8,388 nt of DNA, taken from the NCBI GenBank assembly GCA_003551265.1, contig PUMG01000284.1, positions 1 through 8,388 of the forward strand, written 5' to 3'. The translations under genes were made by a program, and so were the position numbers. This stretch comes from Halovenus sp. Its GTDB lineage: Archaea > Halobacteriota > Halobacteria > Halobacteriales > Haloarculaceae. Positions 1-6,837 of the stretch are shown here, piece by piece. The stretch's first letter is position 1, and each line of letters begins with the position of its first letter. Under the pieces are notes generated by a model. The model was not told the DNA's origin. It searched no databases and was given only the letters and a program-made list of their open reading frames with translations.

Positions 1-1
1 C

Positions 2-568
2 CCCGAGCCGTTCGTCGTGCTGGCCACACAGAATCCCGTCGAGCAGGAGGGGACGTTCGAACTCCCGGAGGCCCAGCGCGACCGGTTCCTGGTCAAAACA
101 TCGCTCGGCTATCCTGACGAAGCCGGTACTCGCGAACTCATCGACCGCCGCGCAGCACGGGACCGCCCGGAACCCACGCTCGATGAGGTTACCAACCGTG
201 AGACTGTCCTCGAACTGCAGCAGTCACTGGAGTCCGTTACCGTCGAGGACGCACTTCGTGACTACATCGGCGAACTCTGTCGTCAGACCCGTCTCGACGG
301 GCGAGTACAGGTCGGTGTTTCGCCGAGAGGGGTCCAGCGACTGTTCGAGGTGTCGCGCGCAGTCGCTGCCATCAACGGCAGGTCGTACGTCGTTCCCGAC
401 GACGTCAAACGGATTGCAGTTCCAGCCCTCGCACACCGACTGGTCCTCGACCCCGAAGCGAGCGTTCGCGGGGTCTCAAAGCGCGATGTTATCGACACCA
501 TCCTCGGGGACGTCGAGGTGCCCGCGATGGCCGAGTCGGACACTACAGATGCCCGTCCGGAGCTGTGA
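2..568 (+). CDS. MoxR-family AAA+ ATPase, C-terminal part (5' end outside window)
   Basis: The visible 188 residues are the end of a MoxR-type AAA+ ATPase; the Walker A and B motifs lie upstream of the window. The fragment opens with the sensor-1 strand and loop FVVLATQNP (about residues 4-12), then the ELPEAQRDRF stretch (20-29) with the arginine-finger region of MoxR proteins. Next comes the helical lid, with the sensor-2 motif GVSPRG (105-110) and a VPDDV stretch shortly after. These motifs in this order are diagnostic. MoxR ATPases are thought to use ATP to remodel or activate partner proteins, commonly a DUF58/VWA protein encoded nearby; a DUF58 gene lies at 1994-3340. Unusually for a presumed partner, that gene is on the other strand. 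The TGA stop at 566-568 lies inside the 3' end of the convergent membrane-protein gene, a 26-base tail overlap. Family assignment is firm; the substrate is unknown. Confidence 0.95.
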   Translation, partial: PEPFVVLATQNPVEQEGTFELPEAQRDRFLVKTSLGYPDEAGTRELIDRRAARDRPEPTLDEVTNRETVLELQQSLESVTVEDALRDYIGELCRQTRLDGRVQVGVSPRGVQRLFEVSRAVAAINGRSYVVPDDVKRIAVPALAHRLVLDPEASVRGVSKRDVIDTILGDVEVPAMAESDTTDARPEL

Positions 569-1997
569 GCACTCGAAGAAGAACTACTGTCGCGAGCAAG
601 GCTCCGACGAGTCCGACAGTTGCTGAAATCGAGAAGGTTGGCCCGACGTACATCGCTACGGGAAAGCCGACGACGGCCACGACGGCACCGGCACCGACGA
701 CAACCCCAGCGAACGATACCTGAACCAGTTGCGCCACACGTCCTGCACCCTCCACGCTGACCTCCTGTCTCAGACGGTCGCCGTACGTACCGACAGCGTA
801 GGCGAACAGCCCTGCCCCGACTGCAAGCACGGAGCCAAGTTCGGAGCGACCGACTGTCGTGGTGGCCTCCGTGGTCGCACCGACAGTAATTGCAGCCGCT
901 ATCAACGTCACGGCGACGATGCCGGCGACCCTCCCTCCTCCAATGTTTGCCCCTCCAAACGTACCCAGCACCCACTGCAATCCGTACAGTCCGACTGTTG
1001 CAACGAACAACAACACAGGGATGAGAATCACGACCTCACTCGGCACAGGAAGAGCCGCACTCGCCAGCAATACGAGTGAGACTCCACAGAGTGCGCCCAC
1101 GAGGATTGCCGCGTCGTCGTTTCGGTCTGTTTCGGTCTGTCCCCACGACCACGCCAGGACGAGGCTACACGCGATGACGAGAACGCTCACGGTGCCGACC
1201 GTGACGAGGGCAGCACGAATCAGCAAACTGTCGACAACGGCCGAAACGACACTGTCGACACCAGCGAGGGTTGAGCCGACCTGCTGGGCGAGTGTGAGCA
1301 GGACGAGGATGGATGCAGTGATGACCGCGACGAGGACGGCGAACTGTCTACGGCGAACAGCCAGGAACTCGCGCCCGCTGGGGGATGTGAGCGCTGCATC
1401 GGGGACTGCGAAGCCGGCGGCGACGACTGCGGCGGCCACCACCAGAAGAGTGCCAGCGAACCCGGTGAAGCCCAGACCAGCAGCGAAGACGAGCGTCACG
1501 AACGAGTCGGTTATTCCGCCGGTTGCAAACGTCGAACCGAGCGCGACGAGGACTGCTCCGACCAGTGTTCCCGCGAGCGCGCTTGCACTCGCTTTGGAGA
1601 GTGCTGTCTCGGAGAGTTCCGCATTCGACGATCCCACGAGGGACACCCCGAGGACAGTACCCAAAAGCGCAATGGTGCCTGCGCCCACTGCCAGCCCGTT
1701 CGAGTCTACCTCCGCTGTGAGGTCCGCGAATGTCGTTACGCCAACCAGTGATGCGCCGACGGCGAGGACAACAGTAACCAGGGCGAGGGGGAGGACGAAC
1801 GCTGCGAGTGCGATTCGGCGTACCGAACCAGCGAATCCGGTCACACCGATTCCGAGACCGACGCCAGCGAGAGCAGAAACCACGACGAACGGCTGGTGGA
1901 GTGCGAGTCCGACCACACCGACCAGTACTGCAGCGACGACAGCCAGTCGACTTGTCCGTGGCAACATTCCGGCGGTCTGTGACCGGTTCGGATTCAT
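543..1997 (-). CDS. Polytopic membrane protein of unknown function (operon gene 5; probably haloarchaeal DUF7519-like)
   Basis: A 484-residue, very hydrophobic protein rich in Ala, Val, Gly and Leu, with roughly 13-14 predicted membrane helices. Clear hydrophobic blocks lie near residues 17-34, 37-56, 62-86, 104-122, 138-156, 163-198, 218-237, 258-283, 296-316, 321-345, 357-373, 387-403, 425-448 and 456-476. Two polar loops stand out: one around 205-218 (basic) and one around 286-296 (QTETDRNDD). I see no transporter or enzyme signature. From memory, haloarchaeal genes next to DUF58/MoxR of this type are filed as DUF7519; I could not verify that. The start MNPNRS is chosen because its ATG overlaps the DUF58 stop as ATGA (1994-1997) and has a GGGGGTG Shine-Dalgarno-like sequence 8 bases upstream. 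A longer upstream reading of 60 residues is Arg-rich and lies inside the DUF58 gene, so I reject it. The TAG stop at 543-545 overlaps the MoxR 3' end. The role may be a membrane partner of the MoxR/DUF58 pair (inference). Confidence 0.88.
   Translation of the reverse strand: MNPNRSQTAGMLPRTSRLAVVAAVLVGVVGLALHQPFVVVSALAGVGLGIGVTGFAGSVRRIALAAFVLPLALVTVVLAVGASLVGVTTFADLTAEVDSNGLAVGAGTIALLGTVLGVSLVGSSNAELSETALSKASASALAGTLVGAVLVALGSTFATGGITDSFVTLVFAAGLGFTGFAGTLLVVAAAVVAAGFAVPDAALTSPSGREFLAVRRRQFAVLVAVITASILVLLTLAQQVGSTLAGVDSVVSAVVDSLLIRAALVTVGTVSVLVIACSLVLAWSWGQTETDRNDDAAILVGALCGVSLVLLASAALPVPSEVVILIPVLLFVATVGLYGLQWVLGTFGGANIGGGRVAGIVAVTLIAAAITVGATTEATTTVGRSELGSVLAVGAGLFAYAVGTYGDRLRQEVSVEGAGRVAQLVQVSFAGVVVGAGAVVAVVGFPVAMYVGPTFSISATVGLVGALLATVVLLRVLTAPDGHL
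1121..1140. repeat. Two perfect tandem copies of a 10-base unit inside the polytopic membrane protein gene
   Basis: TTCGGTCTGT occurs twice head to tail. On the coding (minus) strand it encodes the polar loop around QTETDRN (residues 287-293). Because the unit is not a multiple of three, each copy is read in a different frame, and loss or gain of one copy would shift the frame. Confidence 0.8.
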
Positions 1998-3340
1998 CGA
2001 CTCGACACCCCCTGAACGACACGGTCGAGAACCACACCTAGCGGCTGTCCGACGTCCCAGTCGACGACCTGTGCGCTCGCAGTTCGAGCCTTGGCGAGAT
2101 GTGTTCGACGCTCGCTTGCGACGAGTCGTCCGGCAGTGTCTGTTCGTCCGCTGGCGACGTCGGGTGAGACGACCCACACCGGATAGCCGTGGACACGCAG
2201 CTGTCTGATGAGTTTCACGGGAACGTCGTCGACGAACGACGAGAACAGGATTATCTGTGCCTCACCCGGGAGGTGACGGGGGATGCTCTCGACCGGGCTT
2301 CCCCAGTGGGTTCTCACGTTCTTGTCGGCCCGGTCTCGCCAGTTACGGAAGGCATCGAACGCTGCGTTCGCTTTCACACTGGTCTCGGGGCTCGTGCCGG
2401 GGTCGACGATGAGCTGCAGACGCTCTCCGAAGCCGATAACGCCGGTCGGATAGCCCGCGGAGATGGTAGCCTCGAACGTCCGCTCGGCAGCCGCAATCGA
2501 GAGATCGAGCGCGGGCAGGTGTTTCGCTGACTCGGCACGCTTCTGACTCATTCGTCGGTCGATGAGACAGACCACGCGCGTCGCCCGTTCGGCTCTGAAC
2601 TCGACGGTTGCGACGTCGCGGCTGTGTGCGTACCGCCGCCAGTCGATGGACCGAATCGGGTCGCCCGGTTCGTACTCCCGAACGGAGTAGAACTCGACGC
2701 CGCTGCCGCCCTCGTCGGTGGGTATCTCACCCGCGTAGTCGTTCGCTCCGCCGTCGACCGGTGCCTGCGAGACTGCCGGAACACACGTGAGCGCGTCGGC
2801 ACCCGAGACGTGCTGTGTCCAGGTATCCATCACCGTTCCACCGACACCACGGTTTCGAACTGTTGCATCGCCGAAGACGTGCTCACCCTGGCGAAGTTCC
2901 ACCTCGTACTCGACGGTTTCTGACTCACCGGGTCGAACCGTCAGACACGCCCTGTGTGTGCCGTCGACGACTGGCAACTCCTCGGGAACGCCGTCGAGAA
3001 CCCTGAGGTCGACGAGCGGTGTGTCACCCTCGTTGTGAACCGCCACCCTGACCGTGATTCGCTCACCGGGGTCGCCCGAGATGGTGCCGGATTCAGCCAG
3101 AGACACACTGTCGGCATCATCCTCGAACGAAAGCTCTCTCTGGAGTTCGACGGTCACCTCGGATGGGACAGTGAAACCCGAAACCGCGACGAAACCCAGC
3201 GGCATAACCGCCAGCACGACGAGAAAGGGATTGCCGAAGACGACGCCTGCACCGAGTAACACAACACTGACTGCCAGCGCCCACCCATCGTCACTCAGGT
3301 GGTTGCGTTCGACATCGCTGGTCCGACTGTCTTCCGTCAT
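1994..3340 (-). CDS. DUF58 domain protein, membrane-anchored (operon gene 4)
   Basis: A 448-residue protein. Residues 1-18 are polar, then residues 20-56 form one or two membrane segments. About 60-180 is a beta-rich, acidic region resembling the exterior or adaptor part of DUF58 proteins, with phrases such as VHNEGDTPLVDLRVLDG. The DUF58 signature follows at 214-235: GVEFYSVREYEPGD, then IRSIDWRRYA. After it comes a VWA-like fold starting with VVCLIDRRMS (256-265), and a later strand AQIILFSSFVDD (361-372). DUF58 proteins usually work with a MoxR ATPase; one is encoded convergently at the left edge. The metal-ion site (MIDAS, usually DxSxS) reads D-R-R-M-S, so it is degenerate. The start at 3340 is supported by GGAGG 7 bases upstream and by the ATGA overlap with the preceding gene. 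The stop overlaps the next gene the same way. An open extension upstream to 4039 is not used. Confidence 0.93.
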   Translation of the reverse strand: MTEDSRTSDVERNHLSDDGWALAVSVVLLGAGVVFGNPFLVVLAVMPLGFVAVSGFTVPSEVTVELQRELSFEDDADSVSLAESGTISGDPGERITVRVAVHNEGDTPLVDLRVLDGVPEELPVVDGTHRACLTVRPGESETVEYEVELRQGEHVFGDATVRNRGVGGTVMDTWTQHVSGADALTCVPAVSQAPVDGGANDYAGEIPTDEGGSGVEFYSVREYEPGDPIRSIDWRRYAHSRDVATVEFRAERATRVVCLIDRRMSQKRAESAKHLPALDLSIAAAERTFEATISAGYPTGVIGFGERLQLIVDPGTSPETSVKANAAFDAFRNWRDRADKNVRTHWGSPVESIPRHLPGEAQIILFSSFVDDVPVKLIRQLRVHGYPVWVVSPDVASGRTDTAGRLVASERRTHLAKARTASAQVVDWDVGQPLGVVLDRVVQGVSSR

Positions 3341-3951
3341 TTCGCTCCCTCCTCTCTCTTCTCGATTGCACGGAGCGTCCGGTCGACCCGCCGGTGATAC
3401 GCCCGCCCTGGGTCGACAGCACCACGAATTCGTTCCCGGAGGGGCTGTCTTTGACCGGGAGCGAGAAACGCTGCAGCCACCGGGTCGTCCGTCCAGGACC
3501 CATCCGCGACCGCCCGAACTGCGGCCGATTCGTCGAGACCTTCGCTCAACTGGACTGCGCTGACCGCGTTCGATTCGAGTCGCTCTCTGATGTCCCGGAC
3601 GCTGTAGCGCTCCTCGCACCGATACCAGTCTGAAGCCGCAGCCCTGAGCCGGCGCTCGTAGTTGCTGCCGACGAGTTTCGTGCTCGATTCGACGTGTGCA
3701 ACCTCGCTGTCGACGAACGGGTCGTCCGAACTGCTGTCGGGTTCGCGCCCTCTCATCTTCCAGAACACTGCAAGCACCAACAGCACGCCAGCACCGGGGA
3801 GCATGTGCGCCAGCAGATACAGGAATTCCTGCAGCGTCGGCTGGAACACCAGTTCGAAGAGACCACCCACGAGGATAGCCAGTATCGCCACGGAGACACC
3901 GACCACGATGACCCAGCGAGCAATTCGCGGTCTGTTCGACATCACGTTCAT
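3337..3951 (-). CDS. Small two-helix membrane protein of unknown function (operon gene 3; probably haloarchaeal DUF7269-like)
   Basis: A 204-residue protein with a membrane helix near residues 10-33, a second near 40-63, and a cytoplasm-like acidic and basic C-terminal domain of about 140 residues. That domain includes YERRLRAAASDWYRCEERYS, a predicted helical stretch, and then AVSAVQLSEGLDESAAVRAV, which looks like a small helical unit. I recognise no catalytic motif. By context and layout it resembles proteins that sit between DUF4129 and DUF58 genes in haloarchaea, which I recall as DUF7269; this is unverified. The start is fixed by GAGGTGA at 3958-3964, 6 bases before the ATG, and by the ATGA overlap (3948-3951) with the upstream gene. 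An internal ATG three codons later would sit farther from the Shine-Dalgarno site. Its stop overlaps the DUF58 start. Likely a subunit or assembly partner of the membrane complex (inference). Confidence 0.87.
   Translation of the reverse strand: MNVMSNRPRIARWVIVVGVSVAILAILVGGLFELVFQPTLQEFLYLLAHMLPGAGVLLVLAVFWKMRGREPDSSSDDPFVDSEVAHVESSTKLVGSNYERRLRAAASDWYRCEERYSVRDIRERLESNAVSAVQLSEGLDESAAVRAVADGSWTDDPVAAAFLAPGQRQPLRERIRGAVDPGRAYHRRVDRTLRAIEKREEGAK
3348..3352 (-). promoter_or_regulatory. Shine-Dalgarno site of the DUF58 gene
   Basis: On the minus strand this is GGAGG, 7 bases before the ATG at 3340. It decides the DUF58 start against the open extension that runs upstream to 4039. Confidence 0.65.
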
Positions 3952-5690
3952 TCCGAGTCACCTCGTGGATTCCCGTGGTCACGCCCCTGTGAATCCCGTC
4001 GGTCACTGCTGGACCTGCTCCCGTCTGTCTTATCAGCACTCATCTCGTCTGGATCGTACGCCACCAGCGTCTCCACGCTGTCCTGGGCGTGGGACACATC
4101 CTCTGGTGTCGGTGCTGTTCCTCCGTACTCGACGTCCCGAAAGACCCCGAGTAATCGTCGGACACGCCGGGCAGGATAGCCTGCAGCAATCGCGTGCCGT
4201 GAGGCCTCCCCAGGAGTCAGTGTCTCCCTGCGCCTGAGACCGAGGTGGTCGAGGAAGGTGTGCCAGACCGACCTGAGTTGCTCTCGTTCGCCCGGTGTCG
4301 GTTCGGGACCGTCATCGCTCGCCTCTGTTTCGTCGCTCCCGTCAGGTTCGCCGTCGTCACTGTGTTCCTTACTGTTCGCACTCGTGGACCGTCTCCACCT
4401 GTTTCTGGGTACACCTGGGGAGGGTACCGACGAGAACAGGGCTGCAAACGACGGGAGCGACAGCGAGAAACCGCCAAAGCCGCGGTTTCTGAGTGACAGT
4501 CGGGGGAGCGTCAACCACCGAGTCGGCCAGAGTGAACTCGGAAGCCGGGGACGGGTCTGGCGAACGGAACGCCACAGTGATGCCGCGCTCGCCAGCACCC
4601 CTGCGAACGAGAGGAACACTCCCGAGATGTCGTGCCGTCGTCTCCAGTGGCTGGGTGCGTATCGGAAATACGTCCAGAGAGCGCCGAGTATCAGACCTGG
4701 AATCCCGAGCACGACGAGCATCGTTCGCAGGTAGAGGTTCGAGACGGTCGTACTCGCCTGTTCGGCTCCAACTTCGGCTGTAACCGTCGCTTCATCGGAA
4801 ATCGGGAGCGTCACCCAGGTAGTACCGCTCGAACTGGTCGTCGTCTCCGAGCCGTCTCCGACTGCAACTGTCGCGTTCTCGACTGGCTCATCACCCACAC
4901 TCACGGAGACGGTCGTCGGCGTCCCCGGGAACAGGAAGAACGAGTTGAACGCGACGGACGGTTCACCCACGTCGACTGTGTGGGTGCCCGATGCACCTCC
5001 ATCCTCGACGCGAATCTCCGTTTCGCCTGCTGTCTCCGGCAGACGGACGCTCGCATTGCCAGCAGCGTCGGTCGTTGTCACCTCTTCGCCGTCGACGAGA
5101 ACTGACGCGTGTGAGAACGCCTGTTGGCCGACTGTGCTCTCCAGGTCGACTACCCGGTCAGGAATCGGTGCGCCGTAGACGGTGATAGCGACGTCGGTAT
5201 CGACCGCAAACGCCACAGTGTCACTCGTCTCTTCGACCGAAACGTTCAGTTCGTCGGCGTCGACAGGAACGTCGAAGCGTGTGGTCTCGTTACCCGCGAC
5301 CGCTCCGACTCGCTCACCGTCGACCAGAAGTGTCGCCTGGGTGTGTCCGCTCCCATCGAGCGTCGCATCGTCGACGCCAACGGTTGCTGTTCGTCCTGGA
5401 ATCGCCTCCCCGTCTAGTTCCGGCCTGATTTCTATCTCTACGTCTTCACCGTCGCGCTCGCCACTATCCATCTGGGACTCGTTACTCACAGACCGGTCGC
5501 CACTGTCGTAATCAGGTTCGCGCGTTTCCGACCCGGTCTCTGACTCCGCCGTCTCTGTCAGCGCCCCCCAGTCCCCGCTTCCGGCACCTGGGATGTCGAT
5601 TCGAGGGTCGGCCGCGGGAAATAGGCTGACGACCAGCAGGATACAGAGTGCAAAGGCGAGGACCAGCGCAAGCCGTTTCTGTGGATTCAT
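3948..5690 (-). CDS. Membrane-anchored protein with Ig-like exterior repeats and C-terminal DUF4129 domain (operon gene 2)
   Basis: A 580-residue protein. An N-terminal hydrophobic segment (residues 6-24) is a signal sequence or anchor. A Ser/Glu/Asp-rich linker (38-82) follows, then a beta-rich exterior region (84-318) with repeated units built on LLVDGERVGAV (121-131), VLVDGEEVTTT (197-207) and VSVGDEPVENATV (263-275), like Ig or carboxypeptidase-regulatory folds. Next is a membrane helix (322-342) and a second hydrophobic stretch (357-373), a long Arg/Pro/Ser-rich basic linker (374-435), an acidic patch (443-469), and finally a DUF4129 domain (about 470-545) with TPGEASRHAIAAGYPARRV and a later EYGG. 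In many organisms DUF4129 is the tail of a transglutaminase-like membrane protein encoded next to DUF58 and MoxR; no transglutaminase Cys-His-Asp pattern is visible here. The start is set by a full GGAGGTGA site and the ATGA overlap with the protease gene. Confidence is high for the gene and DUF4129, moderate for the Ig-like call. Confidence 0.9.
   Translation of the reverse strand: MNPQKRLALVLAFALCILLVVSLFPAADPRIDIPGAGSGDWGALTETAESETGSETREPDYDSGDRSVSNESQMDSGERDGEDVEIEIRPELDGEAIPGRTATVGVDDATLDGSGHTQATLLVDGERVGAVAGNETTRFDVPVDADELNVSVEETSDTVAFAVDTDVAITVYGAPIPDRVVDLESTVGQQAFSHASVLVDGEEVTTTDAAGNASVRLPETAGETEIRVEDGGASGTHTVDVGEPSVAFNSFFLFPGTPTTVSVSVGDEPVENATVAVGDGSETTTSSSGTTWVTLPISDEATVTAEVGAEQASTTVSNLYLRTMLVVLGIPGLILGALWTYFRYAPSHWRRRHDISGVFLSFAGVLASAASLWRSVRQTRPRLPSSLWPTRWLTLPRLSLRNRGFGGFSLSLPSFAALFSSVPSPGVPRNRWRRSTSANSKEHSDDGEPDGSDETEASDDGPEPTPGEREQLRSVWHTFLDHLGLRRRETLTPGEASRHAIAAGYPARRVRRLLGVFRDVEYGGTAPTPEDVSHAQDSVETLVAYDPDEMSADKTDGSRSSSDRRDSQGRDHGNPRGDSE
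3958..3964 (-). promoter_or_regulatory. Shine-Dalgarno site of the small two-helix membrane protein
   Basis: On the minus strand this is GAGGTGA, 6 bases before the ATG at 3951 and inside the end of the DUF4129 gene. It favours the first ATG over the one three codons downstream. Confidence 0.65.
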
Positions 5691-6754
5691 CGCTCACCTC
5701 CCATCTCACGTACCAGTCGCTGGAGTCGCTCGATTCGCTTCTCAACGGGCGGGTGTGTACCCGAGACGGGACTTTCCGTTCGTGGTCGTTCCCACGACGC
5801 AACCGTCTCCTCGCGGTCGCCTTCCTCGACCGCTGGCGCAGGTTGTGGTGGCTCCGTGGTTACCGACCCGCGAACCAGTTGTGTCGGGACGATACACAGT
5901 GCGTGCGCCCGCTCGGCCCGCAAATCTCGGGATGGGTTCGGCGTCGTCTCCGAGAGCGTGACGAGTGCGGTTGCGAGCGCAAGTGGGTCACCTGTTGCTT
6001 TTGCTGCAGCCTCGTCTGCCGCGTACTCACGAGCGTGTGAGAGTGTCCGGGTCGCCCAGTCAGCAACAGTCGGGAAGACGAGCAACAGCGGCGAGACGAC
6101 GATGTACACGACGACTGAGAGGGGCAAGAACCACCGCAGTGCCAGCCGCTCGTACAGCGAGAGGTTCTCGACGCCGCCGAGCGCGCGTGGAACCAGTCGA
6201 ACCGTGTGATGGACCCGTGTCGCGATTTCGAGAAACAGTGTCGTAACGGTCATGAGCGTCACGTCCCGGTTGGCGACGTGTGCCACCTCGTGAGCGAGCA
6301 CTGCCTCTAGCTCTTCCACATCGAGGGTCTGTATCAGGCCCGTCGTCAGGACGATGGTCGAGTCGGTGAATCGCCCGACTGTGTAACAACTCGGCGTCTC
6401 GCTCTCGATGACCCGGGTGGATGGGACGGGAACGTCGAAGCGCATCGAGAGCCTTCGAACAATCTCTTCGATGTCGTCGTTCGTCTGGTCGACAGCCGTT
6501 TGCGTCTCCGACAGTACACGTCGGTACCCGTAGTAGAGCTGACCCGCGAGAAAGAGGGGGACGACGGCGGCGTACGTTATCGGAGATACTGGCAGTCGAA
6601 GCAGGTCGGCGAGAACCGCCGCGTCAGCGAAGACAATCGCTGCGAAGACAGTGGGTAACAGTATCAAAAAACCCCACAGTAACGCGAGAACGAACACAGC
6701 GTTGACACCGATTAACAGTGCCAGAACTGCGGTCATGCGCAAGCGGAGGGTCAT
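5687..6754 (-). CDS. M48-family (HtpX-like) membrane zinc metalloprotease (operon gene 1)
   Basis: A 355-residue protein. Two hydrophobic N-terminal segments (about 9-52) and another at 59-76 are membrane helices. The catalytic site is HEVAH at 155-159, preceded by ELEAVLA as in M48 peptidases. The likely third zinc ligand is Glu243 in REYAADEAA (242-250), the usual second M48 motif. Between them, hydrophobic segments at about 166-180 and 205-229 form the membrane part. The C-terminus carries THPPVEKRIERL (333-344), a common HtpX/M48 ending. Substrates should be membrane or membrane-proximal proteins; HtpX in bacteria acts in membrane protein quality control. No Shine-Dalgarno site precedes the ATG at 6754, and a TATA-like element sits about 31 bases upstream, so the transcript is probably leaderless. 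An internal ATG at codon 7 is an alternative. The much longer open frame reaching back to 7444 lies antisense to the creatininase gene and is rejected. It heads the coupled operon. Confidence 0.93.
   Translation of the reverse strand: MTLRLRMTAVLALLIGVNAVFVLALLWGFLILLPTVFAAIVFADAAVLADLLRLPVSPITYAAVVPLFLAGQLYYGYRRVLSETQTAVDQTNDDIEEIVRRLSMRFDVPVPSTRVIESETPSCYTVGRFTDSTIVLTTGLIQTLDVEELEAVLAHEVAHVANRDVTLMTVTTLFLEIATRVHHTVRLVPRALGGVENLSLYERLALRWFLPLSVVVYIVVSPLLLVFPTVADWATRTLSHAREYAADEAAAKATGDPLALATALVTLSETTPNPSRDLRAERAHALCIVPTQLVRGSVTTEPPQPAPAVEEGDREETVASWERPRTESPVSGTHPPVEKRIERLQRLVREMGGER
5694..5701 (-). promoter_or_regulatory. Full-consensus Shine-Dalgarno site of the DUF4129 gene
   Basis: On the minus strand this is GGAGGTGA, a full match to the haloarchaeal anti-Shine-Dalgarno, with the GGAGG core 6 bases before the ATG at 5690. 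It lies within the last codons of the protease gene and fixes the start of the DUF4129 protein, supporting reinitiation as well as coupled translation. Confidence 0.75.
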
Positions 6755-6780
6755 TGCGTTCTGTGTAGGTTGTCGACTTT

Positions 6781-6789
6781 CATACAAAA
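6781..6789 (-). promoter_or_regulatory. Likely TATA element of the M48 protease operon
   Basis: Read on the minus strand this is TTTTGTATG, centred about 31 bases upstream of the protease ATG at 6754. That distance fits an archaeal promoter giving a leaderless or nearly leaderless transcript. No Shine-Dalgarno site exists between it and the ATG, which agrees. It is the only promoter-like site I see for the five coupled genes. Confidence 0.5.
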
Positions 6790-6793
6790 GAGT

Positions 6794-6801
6794 TGTGCAC
6801 A
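6794..6801. promoter_or_regulatory. TGTGCACA palindrome between divergent promoters, possible operator
   Basis: A perfect 8-base palindrome lies directly behind the TATA element of the protease operon, where TFB or a repressor would contact DNA. An EcoRI-like GAATTC palindrome at 6819-6824 sits in the same gap. Eight-base palindromes do occur by chance, so the regulatory role is only a suggestion. Confidence 0.2.
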
Positions 6802-6830
6802 GACTCACAGACAGAATAGAATTCGAGCGG

Positions 6831-6837
6831 ATTATAG
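6831..6837 (+). promoter_or_regulatory. Likely TATA element of the creatininase gene
   Basis: ATTATAG is centred about 26 bases upstream of the ATG at 6860, as expected for a leaderless haloarchaeal transcript. A purine-rich CGAGCGG just upstream could serve as the TFB recognition element. It stands out as an AT-rich patch in GC-rich surroundings. Confidence 0.5.

Noticed and set aside
1998..2177. A 60-residue Arg-rich extension of the polytopic membrane protein
   Set aside because: It lies within the DUF58 C-terminus and has shadow-frame composition. The ATG at 1997 fits the operon's overlap pattern and begins just before the first membrane helix.
859..2208. A 449-residue open frame on the plus strand opposite the polytopic membrane protein gene
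   Set aside because: Its Thr/Ala/Arg/Pro-rich composition is what the complement of an Ala/Val-rich GC-rich gene yields. It has no recognisable domain, and the minus-strand gene has convincing membrane helices plus operon coupling.
3341..4039. A 233-residue upstream extension of the DUF58 protein
   Set aside because: It overlaps the two-helix membrane protein and the DUF4129 gene in another frame, is Arg/Gly-rich without similarity, and the inner ATG has a Shine-Dalgarno site and an ATGA overlap.
5729..5745. Possible lipobox in the DUF4129 protein signal region (Cys16 in FALC)
   Set aside because: The cysteine sits in the middle of the hydrophobic core, with more hydrophobic residues after it, so it is not placed as a lipoprotein cleavage site.
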